A stretch of 64,000 nt of DNA from Stutzerimonas kunmingensis. GTDB taxonomy: Bacteria; Pseudomonadota; Gammaproteobacteria; Pseudomonadales; Pseudomonadaceae. Both the position numbers and the translations under genes were made by a program. The notes below the pieces were generated by a model. The model made no database searches, was not told the DNA's origin, and saw only the letters and a program-made list of their open reading frames with translations. Shown here piece after piece: positions 21,863 through 32,119 of this stretch (positions are counted from its first letter, which is position 1; each line of letters opens with the position of its first letter). The stretch is taken from positions 17,223 to 81,222 of the forward strand of contig NZ_JACXXG010000022.1 of NCBI RefSeq assembly GCF_014764705.1, written 5' to 3'.

Positions 21863-22956
21863 GCGACGCTGCAACCAACAGCGGAATCCAGGCACGTTTT
21901 CGCCTCGACTATGCCGACTTCAGCCTGGATGTCGATCTGCAATTGCCCGGCCGTGGAGTGACCGCGCTGTTCGGCCATTCCGGCTCGGGCAAGACCACCC
22001 TGTTGCGCTGCGTGGCGGGCCTGGAGCGCTCAGGTCAGGGCCAGCTGACCGTCAATGGCGAACACTGGCAGAACAGCGCGCAGAACCTGTTCGTACCACC
22101 GCATCGCCGCTCAATCGGTTATGTGTTTCAGGAGGCCAACCTGTTCGCCCACCTGTCGGTGCGGCGCAATCTGGAGTTCGGCATGCGTCGCGTGGCGGCG
22201 GCGGAGCGCCGTGTGGCGCTGGATCAGGCGGTAGCGCTGCTGGGTATCGACCATCTGCTCGAACGCATGCCCGACCGGCTGTCCGGCGGCGAGCGCCAGC
22301 GCGTCGGCATCGCCCGCGCACTGCTGAGCAGCCCGCGCCTGCTGCTGATGGACGAACCGCTGGCAGCGCTCGACCTCAAGCGCAAGAACGAAATCCTGCC
22401 CTACCTAGAGCGGTTGCACGATGAGCTGGATATCCCAGTGCTCTACGTCAGCCACTCGCCGGACGAAGTGGCGCGGCTGGCCGATCACGTGGTGCTGCTG
22501 GAACAGGGCCGAGCCATCGCTCAGGGCGAACTGCGCGAAACCCTGGCGCGGCTGGACTTGCCGACCGCCTTCAGCGATGACGCCGGCGTCGTGGTGGAAG
22601 GCGAAATCGCCGGCCACGACGCCCACTACCACCTCACTCGGCTGACCTTCCCCGGCGGCGAAGTGCTGGTCTCACAGCGCTCGGAAGCCCTGGGCCAGCG
22701 CCTGCGTTTTCGTGTGCACGCCCGCGACGTGAGCCTGGCGTTGCAACGCGCCGAAGGCAGCAGTATCACCAACCTGCTCCCCGCTCGGGTCGAGGCCATG
22801 GTCGCGGCCGATACGCCGGCGCATGTGCTGGTCCGCCTCGATGCCGGCGGCACGCCGCTGCTGGCACGCATCACCCGGCGCTCGGCCGATCAGCTGGCCA
22901 TTACGCCCGGTCAGGCGCTTTGGGCGCAGATCAAGACGGTGGCGCTGCTGGGCTGA
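21859..22956 (+). CDS. modC: Molybdate ABC transporter ATPase
   Basis: The protein has 365 residues. The ATPase domain has Walker [12 protein letters not shown] (about residue 38), signature [15 protein letters not shown] and Walker [13 protein letters not shown]. The C-terminal part (about 290-360) is a Mop/TOBE domain ([14 protein letters not shown]) that binds oxyanion and can inhibit transport. It is translationally coupled to modB by a four-base overlap, and ends six bases from the convergent RidA gene. Confidence 0.96.
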   Translation: MSDAATNSGIQARFRLDYADFSLDVDLQLPGRGVTALFGHSGSGKTTLLRCVAGLERSGQGQLTVNGEHWQNSAQNLFVPPHRRSIGYVFQEANLFAHLSVRRNLEFGMRRVAAAERRVALDQAVALLGIDHLLERMPDRLSGGERQRVGIARALLSSPRLLLMDEPLAALDLKRKNEILPYLERLHDELDIPVLYVSHSPDEVARLADHVVLLEQGRAIAQGELRETLARLDLPTAFSDDAGVVVEGEIAGHDAHYHLTRLTFPGGEVLVSQRSEALGQRLRFRVHARDVSLALQRAEGSSITNLLPARVEAMVAADTPAHVLVRLDAGGTPLLARITRRSADQLAITPGQALWAQIKTVALLG

Positions 22957-22962
22957 GGCGAG

Positions 22963-23367
22963 TCAAGCCTCGGTCGGCTCCGGCAGCTTGGCGATCACCT
23001 TAATCTCGAACTGGAAGCCGTAAAGCCAGGTGACCCCAACGGCCGTCAGCGTCGGATGCGGTGCAGCGCCCCAGTATTCGGGCACGACGCTCCAGACCCG
23101 CTCGAAAATCGCTTGCGGATCGACCATGAACACGGTGACGTCGATGACATCGTCGAACGTACAACCCGCCGCCTGCAGGATCGCGTTCAGGTTATCGAAG
23201 GCGCGCCGAACCTGCGCCTCCAGCTCCGGTTCGGGTGAGCCGTCCTCGCGGCTGCCGACCTGGCCGGAGACGAACAGCAAGCCATTGGCACGGATGGCCG
23301 GGGAATAACGATTGCGCTCGTAGAGCGCCTGGCGGCCAGGCGGAAAAACAACGTCACGCGGTGTCAT
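22963..23367 (-). CDS. RidA-family protein
   Basis: The protein has about 134 residues with the RidA/YjgF fold: YSPAIRANGLLFVSGQVG, then AFDNLNAILQAAGCTFDDVIDVTVFM, and PTLTAVGVTWLYGFQFEIKVIA. Canonical RidA deaminates reactive enamine/imine intermediates and has an Arg in a R-x-C-V-E region near the C-terminus. Here that region reads FEIKVIA and lacks the Arg, so it belongs to another subgroup and its activity may differ. It is transcribed away from the LysR gene next to it. Confidence 0.85.
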   Translation of the reverse strand: MTPRDVVFPPGRQALYERNRYSPAIRANGLLFVSGQVGSREDGSPEPELEAQVRRAFDNLNAILQAAGCTFDDVIDVTVFMVDPQAIFERVWSVVPEYWGAAPHPTLTAVGVTWLYGFQFEIKVIAKLPEPTEA

Positions 23368-23498
23368 GTGCAACCTCCAATAAGGGTCGGAGCGACCCGT
23401 TGAATGAAGGCCTCACTGTAGAAGTCGCAAAGCACTGGATAAACGCGCCAGGTCGCTCAACACTATTTGCGTAATCCAAACAATCCGCGGGAGTTCAG

Positions 23499-24434
23499 AT
23501 GGACCGTTTCGATGCGATGCAGGCCTTCGTTCGCGTAGTGGAAACCGGCAGCTTCACCAAGGCCGCCGAAACCCTTCGCATCAGCAAGACCAGCGTCACC
23601 CAGCAGGTCCAGCAACTCGAGGCGCGGCTTCGCGTCAGGCTGCTCAACCGCACCACGCGCAAGGTCAACGTTACCGCCGACGGTGCGGCCTATTACGAGC
23701 GCGCCCTGCGGCTGCTGGCCGATCTGGACGACGCCGAAACCAGCCTGTCCGCCGCCGCAGCAGTGCCCCGAGGACGCTTGCGCGTCGACGTCCCCAGCCC
23801 ACTGGCGCGGATGATCCTGATTCCGGCATTGCCGGCCTTTTATGCGAAGTATCCGGACATCCAGCTGGACATGGGCGTCAGTGATCGGCGGGTGGATCTG
23901 ATCGGGGAGAATGTGGACTGCGTGGTACGCGGTGGCGAGATCACCGACCAGTCACTTATCGCCCGCCATGTTGGCGACCTACGCCTTGGCGTCTACGCGG
24001 CCCCTGGCTACCTCGAACGCGCCGGCGTGCCGACACACCCGAGCGAGCTGGAAAACAGCCACCACCGCGTTGTCGGCTTTCTCTGGGCGCGGACCGGCAA
24101 ACCGACGGCGTACGTCATGCAGCGGCAGGGCGAGCAGGTTCAGGTACACGGCCGCTATGCGCTTGCCGTGGACGATGGCAACGCCTGCCTGGCTGCGGGG
24201 CTGGCCGGGCTGGGCATCATCTGGCTGCCGGAGTACATGGTCAGAACGCACCTGGCCAACGGCGAGCTGTTGCCACTGCTGCAAGACTGGCGGCTCGATG
24301 AAATGCCGCTGTACCTGGCGTTCCCACCGAATCGGCATGTCAGTGCCAAACTGCGCGTGTTCATCGATTGGGTCATCGAACTGATGGCGCAACATGCGCC
24401 CGTGCTCGACCGTCGACCGGTGGCAGACCGCTAG
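23499..24434 (+). CDS. LysR-family transcriptional regulator
   Basis: The 311-residue protein has an N-terminal winged helix-turn-helix (about 1-60: FDAMQAFVRVVETGSFTKAA, SKTSVTQQVQQLEARL, LLNRTTRKVNVT). A periplasmic-binding-like effector domain follows from about residue 90. It resembles the CrgA-type subgroup. It is divergent from the RidA-like gene with a 125-base gap, a common layout for a LysR regulator and its target. The last bases overlap the convergent cobS stop. Confidence 0.9.
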   Translation: MDRFDAMQAFVRVVETGSFTKAAETLRISKTSVTQQVQQLEARLRVRLLNRTTRKVNVTADGAAYYERALRLLADLDDAETSLSAAAAVPRGRLRVDVPSPLARMILIPALPAFYAKYPDIQLDMGVSDRRVDLIGENVDCVVRGGEITDQSLIARHVGDLRLGVYAAPGYLERAGVPTHPSELENSHHRVVGFLWARTGKPTAYVMQRQGEQVQVHGRYALAVDDGNACLAAGLAGLGIIWLPEYMVRTHLANGELLPLLQDWRLDEMPLYLAFPPNRHVSAKLRVFIDWVIELMAQHAPVLDRRPVADR

Positions 24435-25168
24435 AGCTGCAGCGCCAGCCCTACCAATACCGTGCACTCCACCAGCTCCAGCAGCGCGCCGGCGGTATCG
24501 CCGGTGGTGCCGCCAAGCCGGCGCAGCATGGCGCGACGCGCCAGCATAAACGTCACCGCAGCCAACGACAGAGCGATCAGCCCGCTGCTGCCGAACAGCA
24601 AACAACCGACCGCGACCAGCGCCAGTACGCCCCTCGCCTCGCCATGCGGCAGATTCGCTGCCAGCGCATGACCAAGGCCGTTGGGCCGCACATACGGCGT
24701 CAAGAGAAACAGCGCTGGCAGCGTTGCGCGACCGAGCACCGGCGCCAGCAACAGTGCGGAGTACTGTTGCGCCTGGAGCAACGCCAACAGCGCGCTGAAC
24801 TTGAGCAACAGCAGAAGCACCAGAACCACCACTGCGACCGGGCCGCTACGCGGGTCCTTCATGATTTGCAGCGTTCGCTCGCGGTCGCCGAAGCCACCCA
24901 GCCAGGCGTCGGCGCTGTCGGCCAGGCCATCGAGGTGCAAGGCGCCGGTCAGCGCAACCCAGAGGGTGAGGAGCAAGGCCGCCTGTAACAGCGGTGGCGC
25001 TCCATCCAGCACAAACGCGGCGAGACAGAGCAACGCGCCGAGCAACAGACCGACCACCGGGTAATACAGCAATGAACGCCCCTGCTGCCCGGGCTCCGGC
25101 ATTGCCGGCAAGCGGATCGGCAGGCTGGTGAGAAATTGCAGAGCGATCAATAGCGGCAGCATCGGCAA
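24431..25168 (-). CDS. cobS: Adenosylcobinamide-GDP ribazoletransferase
   Basis: The 245-residue inner-membrane enzyme (CobS; CobV in Pseudomonas denitrificans nomenclature) joins alpha-ribazole to GDP-cobinamide, giving cobalamin. The N-terminal ALQFLTSLPIRLP is followed by the conserved HLDGLADSADAWLGG with its metal-binding acidic residues, then RTLQIMKDPRSGP. Several hydrophobic helices cover the rest. It is the last gene of the B12 operon, four bases after cobC. Confidence 0.95.
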   Translation of the reverse strand: MPMLPLLIALQFLTSLPIRLPAMPEPGQQGRSLLYYPVVGLLLGALLCLAAFVLDGAPPLLQAALLLTLWVALTGALHLDGLADSADAWLGGFGDRERTLQIMKDPRSGPVAVVVLVLLLLLKFSALLALLQAQQYSALLLAPVLGRATLPALFLLTPYVRPNGLGHALAANLPHGEARGVLALVAVGCLLFGSSGLIALSLAAVTFMLARRAMLRRLGGTTGDTAGALLELVECTVLVGLALQL

Positions 25169-25171
25169 GTC

Positions 25172-25750
25172 CTATACCTCGACGGCGGCCGGTTCGCCCG
25201 CCGGAGAAGCGTTGATCGGCAGCAACTCACCGTGGGCCACCACCACATCCAGCAGCCGCTCCCTTGGCAAGCCCCGCGCACGCGCCAGCAGCAGGCGCAT
25301 CACGCCGGCATGACAGATGACCAACAGCCGCTGGCCGGCAAAGCGCTGCCCAAGGCAGTCGATGGCAGCCAGCACGCGCGCCTCGAACTGCGCCAGCGGC
25401 TCACCGCCAGGCGGCGTAAAACCATAGGGATCGGCCCAGAACAGGCCGAGCGCCTCGGCGCTGTGCTGCATCAGCTCGGCGGCGCTACGGCCTTCCCAGT
25501 CGCCAAAATGCAGCTCGCGCAGGTCCGGCTCCAGCTGCAGCGGCAGGCCGTGCTGTGCGGCCAGCTCCCGCGCGAAGGCGGCACAGCGTTGCAGCGGCGA
25601 GCTGACCAGCACGTCCCAGGGACCGGCGCCAGCAACCGCATCGCGCATCTGCTGCCAGCCACGCTCAGTCAGCGCATCGTCGAGGCTGCCGCGAAAGCCA
25701 CCGCCCCGCTCGGTCTCGCCATGGCGCAGCAGATCGATGCTCGTGATCAT
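25172..25750 (-). CDS. cobC: Alpha-ribazole phosphatase (histidine phosphatase)
   Basis: The 192-residue histidine phosphatase has the phosphate loop [20 protein letters not shown] near residue 8. The second catalytic HAG is in [14 protein letters not shown] near residue 150, and [14 protein letters not shown] is a family feature. It removes phosphate from alpha-ribazole-5'-phosphate before or after CobS action. It overlaps cobT by four bases. Confidence 0.88.
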   Translation of the reverse strand: MITSIDLLRHGETERGGGFRGSLDDALTERGWQQMRDAVAGAGPWDVLVSSPLQRCAAFARELAAQHGLPLQLEPDLRELHFGDWEGRSAAELMQHSAEALGLFWADPYGFTPPGGEPLAQFEARVLAAIDCLGQRFAGQRLLVICHAGVMRLLLARARGLPRERLLDVVVAHGELLPINASPAGEPAAVEV

Positions 25751-26799
25751 GCAGTTCGGTCCGAAATTTCGGCTTCGGCGAACGTCGCCATGTCGTTGTG
25801 CAGCGCGCAGGCCTGCTGCAACAACGGCACCGCCAGCGCCGCCCCGCTGCCTTCACCCAGGCGCAAGCCGAGATCGAGCAACGGCACGGCGCCAAGTGCT
25901 TCCAGCACCGCCAGATGGCCGGGCTCGGCAGAACGATGGGCGAAGATCAACCAAGTTCGACAGGCCGGGTTCAGCCGCACCGCACAGAGCGCGGCAGCGC
26001 TGCAGATAAAGCCGTCCACCAGTACCGCAATGCCCAGCTGCGCGCAGCGCAGATAGGCACCCGCCAGCGCCGCGATCTCGAAACCACCCAGTCGGCGCAG
26101 GGCTTCAAGCGGCGTGACACAATGCTCGGCGTGCAGCCGAACCGCGTCCTGGATCACCTGAACCTTGTGTCGAACACCGGCCAGATCGAGCCCGGTGCCC
26201 GGCCCGACCAGCGTCAACGGCGAGCGCAGCAGCAGCACAGCAGCCAAGGCGCTGGCGCTGGTGGTGTTGCCGATGCCCATTTCGCCACCGATGAACAGCT
26301 GGGCAGAGCCTTGCGCGGCACGCTGCGCGCTGTCGCGTCCGGCTGCCAGGGCCAGACGCATTTGCTCGTCACTCATCGCCGCTTCGCGAGCCAGGTTGGC
26401 CGTGCCGAGGCCGAGTCGCAAATGGCTCACGCCATCCAGTTGTAGCGGTTCCACCGTGCCCAGGTCGATCACCTCCAGCGGCGCGCCCAGGCGCTTCGAC
26501 AACACGCTCAGTGCAGCCCCGCCGCCGACGAAATTGCGCAGCATCTGCCCGGTCACCGATTGCGGATAAGCCGAAACACCCTCTTCCACCACGCCGTGAT
26601 CGCCGGCGAACACGCTGACATGCAGGCGCTCGACCTGCGGCCGCTCGCTGCCCTGCATGGCTGCCAGTGACACCGCCAGGGCTTCGAGCTGGCCGAGCGC
26701 ACCACGTGGCTTGGTCAACTGGTCCTGGCGTGCCAATGCCTGGGCGCGCACGGATTCATCCAGCATGTGGCATGGCTCGTTCCACCAATCGTGCATCAA
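25747..26799 (-). CDS. cobT: Nicotinate-nucleotide-dimethylbenzimidazole phosphoribosyltransferase
   Basis: The 350-residue enzyme transfers phosphoribose from nicotinate mononucleotide to dimethylbenzimidazole, activating the lower ligand. Visible motifs are [49 protein letters not shown] and the catalytic-end [16 protein letters not shown]. The last contains the catalytic Glu of the family. It partners with BluB (31472-32119) in the same operon, which makes the base. It is ten bases after cobU. Confidence 0.96.
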   Translation of the reverse strand: MMHDWWNEPCHMLDESVRAQALARQDQLTKPRGALGQLEALAVSLAAMQGSERPQVERLHVSVFAGDHGVVEEGVSAYPQSVTGQMLRNFVGGGAALSVLSKRLGAPLEVIDLGTVEPLQLDGVSHLRLGLGTANLAREAAMSDEQMRLALAAGRDSAQRAAQGSAQLFIGGEMGIGNTTSASALAAVLLLRSPLTLVGPGTGLDLAGVRHKVQVIQDAVRLHAEHCVTPLEALRRLGGFEIAALAGAYLRCAQLGIAVLVDGFICSAAALCAVRLNPACRTWLIFAHRSAEPGHLAVLEALGAVPLLDLGLRLGEGSGAALAVPLLQQACALHNDMATFAEAEISDRTA

Positions 26800-26809
26800 T
26801 GCGCTTCCT

Positions 26810-27328
26810 TCAATGTGCGTCCTTCAATGTCATGGGCAGCCCGGCGACCATAAAGGTCACCCGCTGCGCCCGTTCCGCCACGGCCTGGTGCAACCAGCCG
26901 GCCTCGTCCACATAGCGACGGGTCAGCTCGCCCAGCGGCACCACGCCGAGGCCGGTCTCGTTGCTGACCAGCAGGTTCCGCCCCGGCAACCCGTCCAGGC
27001 ATTCGAGCAGGGCATCACGTTCCTCGGCGAGGCGCGCCGCGTCGTCCAGCATCAGCAGGTTGGTGAGCCAGAGGGTCAGGCAGTCGACCAGCAGGCAGCG
27101 CTCTGCGGCAGCCTGCGCGCGCAGCACCCGTGCCAGTTGCAGGGGTTCTTCGACCAGTGTCCAGTGCGCCGGGCGCCGCTCACGGTGATGGGCGATGCGC
27201 TCGGTCATCTCGCCGTCCAGCGGCTGGCTGGTGGCGATATAGGTAACCGCCAGGCCGCTATCGGCAGCCAGACGCTCGGCGAAGCGGCTCTTGCCCGAGC
27301 GGGCGCCGCCAAGAATCAGTTCCAGCAT
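26810..27328 (-). CDS. cobU: Adenosylcobinamide kinase/guanylyltransferase
   Basis: The 172-residue bifunctional enzyme phosphorylates adenosylcobinamide and then adds GMP. The P-loop is [15 protein letters not shown] at residues 3-17. [20 protein letters not shown] contains the histidine that forms the guanylyl intermediate. [14 protein letters not shown] is the Walker B-like strand, and [13 protein letters not shown] is typical. It sits two bases from cobQ. Confidence 0.96.
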   Translation of the reverse strand: MLELILGGARSGKSRFAERLAADSGLAVTYIATSQPLDGEMTERIAHHRERRPAHWTLVEEPLQLARVLRAQAAAERCLLVDCLTLWLTNLLMLDDAARLAEERDALLECLDGLPGRNLLVSNETGLGVVPLGELTRRYVDEAGWLHQAVAERAQRVTFMVAGLPMTLKDAH

Positions 27329-27330
27329 GC

Positions 27331-28788
27331 TCAGTCTTCCAGCCCGCAGAGCGCGCGCAGCCGCGCGGTATCCAGTTGTGTCTCGACCAGGTCGGCGAGG
27401 CGCTCGATGTCGCGCTCGCGCAAACCGTGGTAATCGACGGTTTGCACCGCCTCGAGGCCCGCCCAGCGCAGCAGCGCGGCACAGGCCTCGGGCCCTTCAA
27501 ACAGGCCGTGCAGATAGGTGCCGAGCACCTGCTCGTCGGCGCTGATGGCGCCATCGCAGCGGCCATCATCGAGCTGCACCGCTGGCTGCTCCAGGGCCGG
27601 GCCGCTGCTGACGCCGGCATGAATCTCGTAGCCGCTGACCGGCACGCCGCCCGGCAGCAACCGGCCGGCGACGTTACGCAGCTGCTTGTCTGCCTCAAGA
27701 ACCGTGTCGATATCCAGCAGCCCGAGCGCCTCGCTCTCCCCCGCCGGACCTTCCAGCCCGAGCGGATCAGCAATGCGCGCGCCGAGCATCTGCAGGCCGC
27801 CACAGATGCCCAGCAATTTGCCGCCGTAGCGCAGGTGCTTCTGGATTGCTGCTTCCCAGCCGTTGGCGCGCAGCCAGGTGAGGTCGGCGCGCACGCTTTT
27901 CGAGCCGGGCAGGATGATCAGATCGGCAGGCGGCACCGGCTGCCCGGGACCGACGAACTGCAGGTCGACCTGCGGGTGCAGGCGCAGCGGGTCGAAGTCG
28001 GTGTGGTTGCTGATGCGCGGCAGCACCGGCACCACCACCTTCAGCGCGTCGCCTGCCTTGCCGGACTGGCGCACGTCGATGGCATCCTCCGCTTCCAGAT
28101 GGAAATCCATCAGGTATGGCAGCACGCCCAGTACCGGCTTGCCGGTGCGTTGCTCCAGCCAGTCGAGACCGGGCTGCAACAGCGCAATGTCGCCACGAAA
28201 ACGGTTGATGACGAAGCCCTGAACCCGCGCCTGCTCGCTTTCCGAGAGCAACGCCAAGGTGCCGACCAGATGGGCGAACACCCCCCCCTTGTCGATATCG
28301 GCAATCAGGATCACCGGGCAGTCCACCGCCTCGGCGAAGCCCATGTTGGCGATATCGCCGGCGCGCAGATTGATCTCCGCGGGCGAACCGGCGCCCTCGA
28401 CCATCACCACGCGATAAGCCGCGGACAGCCGCTGGTGCGAGTCGAGCACCGCCTGCATCGCCACGCGTTTGTAGTCGTGGTAGGCAGTGGCATCCATGCT
28501 GGTCACCGCGCGGCCGTGGATGATCACCTGGGCACCGATGTCGCTGTTTGGCTTCAAGAGCACCGGGTTCATGTCGGTGTGCGGCGCGAGGTTCGCCGCC
28601 TGCGCCTGCACCGCCTGAGCCCTGCCGATTTCGCCGCCATCTGCAGTCACCGCGCTGTTGAGCGCCATGTTCTGCGGCTTGAACGGCACGACGGCAACCC
28701 CCTGGCGTGCCAACCAGCGGCACAGCGCCGTCACCAGCGTGCTCTTGCCGGCGTCCGAGGTGGTGCCCTGCACCATCAGCGTGGTCAT
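27331..28788 (-). CDS. cobQ: Cobyric acid synthase
   Basis: The 485-residue glutamine-dependent amidase converts adenosylcobyrinate a,c-diamide to adenosylcobyric acid in four amidations. The N-terminal ATP domain starts [20 protein letters not shown], followed by KPQNMALNS. The C-terminal class I amidotransferase domain has the nucleophile in [12 protein letters not shown], near residue 335, and GTYLHGLFE with the catalytic His. It overlaps the decarboxylase gene cobD by four bases. Confidence 0.97.
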   Translation of the reverse strand: MTTLMVQGTTSDAGKSTLVTALCRWLARQGVAVVPFKPQNMALNSAVTADGGEIGRAQAVQAQAANLAPHTDMNPVLLKPNSDIGAQVIIHGRAVTSMDATAYHDYKRVAMQAVLDSHQRLSAAYRVVMVEGAGSPAEINLRAGDIANMGFAEAVDCPVILIADIDKGGVFAHLVGTLALLSESEQARVQGFVINRFRGDIALLQPGLDWLEQRTGKPVLGVLPYLMDFHLEAEDAIDVRQSGKAGDALKVVVPVLPRISNHTDFDPLRLHPQVDLQFVGPGQPVPPADLIILPGSKSVRADLTWLRANGWEAAIQKHLRYGGKLLGICGGLQMLGARIADPLGLEGPAGESEALGLLDIDTVLEADKQLRNVAGRLLPGGVPVSGYEIHAGVSSGPALEQPAVQLDDGRCDGAISADEQVLGTYLHGLFEGPEACAALLRWAGLEAVQTVDYHGLRERDIERLADLVETQLDTARLRALCGLED

Positions 28789-29789
28789 GGATGTTGCTCC
28801 CTGAAGGATTGCAGCGCCTGATCCAGGCGCGCCCAGCCAACATCCGTCGGTAGGCCGAAGCGAACGCTGGAAGGCTGCGCGAAAAGACGGGTGAGAATGC
28901 CGTGACGGGCAAGAAAGTCATGCAAGAGCGCGGCGTCGGCGCTGACCCACCACTGGAACAGTGCGCAGCCGCCCAACGGCGCAAAGCCATGGCGGCGTAG
29001 CAGGTCGGTCAGACGCTGGCCGTCGCAGTGCAGGCATTCGCGCTGGCGCTGCTGAGCAGACTGATCAGCCAGCAGCACTGCGCCCAGCTGCCGCGTCGGG
29101 CCATTCACTGTCCAGGGGCCGAGCAGCCTGGCGAGCGAACGCAGCAGGCCAGTGTGGGCAAGTACGAAACCCAGTCTCGCGCCGGCCAGGCCGAAGAACT
29201 TGCCGAACGAGCGCAGCACGACCAGCCCCGGCAGGTGGCTGTAGGCGGCCAGGCTGTGCTCGGGCGTGCAGTCCATGAACGCCTCGTCCACCACCAGCCA
29301 GCCGCCGTAGGCCGCCAGCTCGCTGCGCCATTCCAGCAGACGCTGCGGCGCGATCATCTGGCCGGTGGGATTGTTCGGGTTGACCACCACCAGCACGTCG
29401 AGCTGATCCAGCGCACGCGGCACGCTGGCCTCGCAGAGTTCGACGACCCGATGGCCGAGGCGGCGCCAGGCCTCGGCGTGCTCGGCATAACAGGGCGATA
29501 CGATGCCGATCCGCGCCGACCCGCGCAGGCGCGGCAGGGCCTGGATGGCACTCTGCGAACCGGCCACTGGCAACACCGCGCGCGCACCGTAGTACTGCCG
29601 GGCCGCTACTTCCAGGCCATCTTCAGGCTCTGGCAGACGTGTCCAGGCGCAGCTGGAAATGCTCGGCAACGGCGGGTGATAAGGGGCGATGCCAGTGGAC
29701 AGGTCGAGCCAATCCGAAAGCGGAATGCCGTAGCGCTGTGCGGCTGCGCGCAAACGTCCACCGTGCTCAAGCATAGAGCCAGCCACCAA
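28785..29789 (-). CDS. cobD: L-threonine-O-3-phosphate decarboxylase
   Basis: The 334-residue PLP enzyme of the class I/II aminotransferase fold makes aminopropanol phosphate for the nucleotide loop (Salmonella CobD; CobC in the other nomenclature). The N-terminus [28 protein letters not shown] is typical. [10 protein letters not shown] and the PLP lysine in [17 protein letters not shown], near residue 205, are clear. It overlaps the 3' end of cbiB by 23 bases, indicating tight coupling. Confidence 0.93.
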   Translation of the reverse strand: MVAGSMLEHGGRLRAAAQRYGIPLSDWLDLSTGIAPYHPPLPSISSCAWTRLPEPEDGLEVAARQYYGARAVLPVAGSQSAIQALPRLRGSARIGIVSPCYAEHAEAWRRLGHRVVELCEASVPRALDQLDVLVVVNPNNPTGQMIAPQRLLEWRSELAAYGGWLVVDEAFMDCTPEHSLAAYSHLPGLVVLRSFGKFFGLAGARLGFVLAHTGLLRSLARLLGPWTVNGPTRQLGAVLLADQSAQQRQRECLHCDGQRLTDLLRRHGFAPLGGCALFQWWVSADAALLHDFLARHGILTRLFAQPSSVRFGLPTDVGWARLDQALQSFREQHP

Positions 29790-30678
29790 ACAGCAGTGTC
29801 AGCAGCCAGACGCCGACGCCACCCCAGACCAGGTCCAGCGCATGTTCGATATGCCGCGCCTGCGGCGCCTTGCCACGACCCAGCTCGGGCCGCGCATGCA
29901 CTTCACCGTGATAAATGGCGGCGCCACCCAACACCACACCCAACGCTCCAGCTCCGGAGGCCATGACCGGACCGGCGTTGGGGCTGTCCCACAGTGGCCC
30001 CTGGGTGCGCCAGCAACGCAGCGCGCGGCGGGTTCGCCCGAGCAATGCATAGGTCAGCGCGACCAGCCGTGCCGGCAGGTAGTTGAGCACGTCGTCGATG
30101 CGCGCCGCGGCCCAGCCGAAGCGCTCGAAGCGCGCATTGCGATAGCCCCACATGGCGTCCAGCGTATTGCTCAGGCGATACAGCACCACACCCGGCACGC
30201 CCGCGACGATGAACCAGAACAGCGCGGCGAACACCGCATCGCTGCCGTTCTCCAGCACCGACTCGGTGGCCGCACGGGCCACGCCCTCCTCGTCCAGCTG
30301 CGTGGTGTCGCGGCTGACGATCCAGCCGACACGGCGGCGTGCCTCCGGCAGGTCATGCCGCCACAGCGCCTGCGCCACCGGCAGTGCATGCTCGCCCAGA
30401 CTGCGCAGGCCCAGGGCCAGATAGAGCAGAACGATCTCCACCAGCCAGCCGACGGTCGGTAACAGGCTGAGCAGCCAGGCCAGCAAGGTCAGCGGTAGCA
30501 CCGCCAGGCACCAGGCGGTCACCCCGTGGCTGCGCCAGCCGCGCGCCGCAGACCCGTTGAAATGCTGCTCCAGGCGATCGGCCAGGCGACCGAAGGCTAC
30601 CAGTGGATGCGCCCGCTTCGGCTCGCCGAGCAACGCATCCAGCAGCAGCGCCGCGCTAACGGTGAGGAACAGACTCAC
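29767..30678 (-). CDS. cbiB: Adenosylcobinamide-phosphate synthase
   Basis: The 303-residue inner-membrane protein (CobD in the P. denitrificans nomenclature) attaches aminopropanol (phosphate) to cobyric acid. Motifs include [22 protein letters not shown] at the N-terminus (of which LLGEP and HP are most conserved), [20 protein letters not shown] and [21 protein letters not shown]. The start is GTG at 30676-30678 ([14 protein letters not shown]), overlapping the upstream stop codon as GTGA. The open frame continues upstream only because it overlaps another gene. Confidence 0.94.
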   Translation of the reverse strand: MSLFLTVSAALLLDALLGEPKRAHPLVAFGRLADRLEQHFNGSAARGWRSHGVTAWCLAVLPLTLLAWLLSLLPTVGWLVEIVLLYLALGLRSLGEHALPVAQALWRHDLPEARRRVGWIVSRDTTQLDEEGVARAATESVLENGSDAVFAALFWFIVAGVPGVVLYRLSNTLDAMWGYRNARFERFGWAAARIDDVLNYLPARLVALTYALLGRTRRALRCWRTQGPLWDSPNAGPVMASGAGALGVVLGGAAIYHGEVHARPELGRGKAPQARHIEHALDLVWGGVGVWLLTLLFGGWLYA

Positions 30679-31475
30679 TCGGCCCTCTGCGCGCAGGCAC
30701 TGATCAGCGCATGCAGCTGGCGTACGCCGTCGGTCAGCACCGCCGGGCCGGGGTTGAGAATGTCCGGCGACTTGATCTCGTGCAGCTGGCCCGTGCGCAC
30801 CGCCGGAATCGCCTGCCAGCCAGGCCGTGCAGCCACCTGTTCCGGGCGAAAACGGCGGCCGCACCAGGAGCCGACGATCAGCTCCGGCGCGCGGCGCACC
30901 ACTTCCTGCGGGTCCTCGATGATGCGTTGCTTGGCACGTTTGAACGCCGCCAGCTCGGCGAAGCAGTCCTCGCCACCGGCCAGTTCGATCAGCTCGCTGA
31001 CCCAGGCGATGCCGGAAATCAGCGGCTCGTTCCATTCCTCGAAGTACACCCGCGGCCGGCGCGGCAAGGCAGCGGCGCTGGCGCGGATGACGCCCAGCCC
31101 CGCCTGCAGCTCACCGATCAGCGCCTGCGCGCGCTCGCCAGCGTGCACCAGCGCACCGAGCGTCTCGACCATGCGCAGAATGCCGGCGATATCGCGCTGG
31201 TTGAACAGGTGCACCTCCAGTCCTTCGCGTGCCAGCTCGCCGAGCATGTCGCCCTGGAGGTCGCTGTAGCCGAGCACCAGGTCCGGCTCGAGGGCAAGAA
31301 TCTGCTCATGCTTGACGCTGGTGAAGCCGCTGACCTTGGGCTTCTCCTTGCGCGCCTGCGGCGGGCGCACGGTGAAGCCGGAAATGCCGACGATGCGCGC
31401 CTGCTCGCCCAGCAAATAGAGCGTTTCACAGGTTTCGGTGGACAGGCAGACGATACGCTGCGGCCCCTTGCTCAT
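30675..31475 (-). CDS. BtuF-like cobalamin-binding protein lacking a signal peptide
   Basis: This 266-residue protein has the class III periplasmic-binding-protein fold (BtuF/FhuD type): [34 protein letters not shown], a long central helix, then the second lobe with [20 protein letters not shown]. Canonical BtuF is exported, but here the start ATG has GGGAGG directly upstream and overlaps the bluB stop (ATGA). The protein therefore begins MSKGPQR with no signal sequence and should stay in the cytoplasm. No BtuC or BtuD gene is nearby. Ligand inferred from context only. Confidence 0.8.
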   Translation of the reverse strand: MSKGPQRIVCLSTETCETLYLLGEQARIVGISGFTVRPPQARKEKPKVSGFTSVKHEQILALEPDLVLGYSDLQGDMLGELAREGLEVHLFNQRDIAGILRMVETLGALVHAGERAQALIGELQAGLGVIRASAAALPRRPRVYFEEWNEPLISGIAWVSELIELAGGEDCFAELAAFKRAKQRIIEDPQEVVRRAPELIVGSWCGRRFRPEQVAARPGWQAIPAVRTGQLHEIKSPDILNPGPAVLTDGVRQLHALISACAQRAE

Positions 31476-32119
31476 GTCACCTCCCAGGCATTCTCAAAAA
31501 CCAGTTCGTGCAGCGGCCGAGGCGTGGTCCAGCCTTCCAGTGCCAGCATCGGAGCCGGGTAGAACTCATACACTGGCCCGAGGCAGAGGATCGCCACCGG
31601 TTTGGCGCCATCCGGCATGCCGAGCAAGGTGGCCAGCGCATCGGGATCGAACAGTGACACCCAGCCCATCCCCAGACCTTCCGCCCGCGCCGCGAGCCAG
31701 AGGTTCTGGATCGCGCAGGCCAGCGAGGCGAGGTCCATCTCCGGCAGCGTGCGGCGGCCGAAGATGTGCTGCTCGCGGCCATCCATCAGCGCGGCAACCA
31801 GCAGCTCGGCGCAATCCTCGATGCCTTCGACCTTGAGCCGCATGAAGTCGGCGGAACGCTCGCCGAGCGCCTCGGCCGTGCGCTGGCGCTCCTCGCCGAC
31901 CAGATCGGCGATGGCCGTGCGCAACTCGGGGCGGGTGATGCGGATAAAGCGCCACGGCTGCATCAGGCCGACGCTGGGTGCCTGATGCGCGGCGTTGAGC
32001 AGCCTCGACAGCAGCTCCGGTGCCACCTCGCCGCCGGCGAAATGGCGCATGTCGCGACGCTCGCCGATGGCGCGATAGACCGCTGCGCGCTCCTGCGGGC
32101 TGAAGGCATGCGCGCTCAT
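31472..32119 (-). CDS. bluB: 5,6-Dimethylbenzimidazole synthase BluB
   Basis: This 215-residue nitroreductase-fold enzyme cannibalises FMNH2 with oxygen to give dimethylbenzimidazole, the lower ligand of B12. Typical segments are YRAIGERRDMRHF, LNAAHQAPSVGLMQPWRFI, RLKVEGIEDCAELLV and AIQNLWLAARAEGLGMGWVSLF. The start ATG at 32119 overlaps the cobB stop (ATGA). The enzyme needs oxygen, so this branch works aerobically, while the amidation and loop genes around it do not depend on oxygen. Confidence 0.94.
   Translation of the reverse strand: MSAHAFSPQERAAVYRAIGERRDMRHFAGGEVAPELLSRLLNAAHQAPSVGLMQPWRFIRITRPELRTAIADLVGEERQRTAEALGERSADFMRLKVEGIEDCAELLVAALMDGREQHIFGRRTLPEMDLASLACAIQNLWLAARAEGLGMGWVSLFDPDALATLLGMPDGAKPVAILCLGPVYEFYPAPMLALEGWTTPRPLHELVFENAWEVT

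Noticed and set aside
27376..28821. 481-codon ORF antisense to cobQ
   Set aside because: It lies fully opposite a clear cobyric acid synthase and has a His/Arg/Gln-rich shadow composition.
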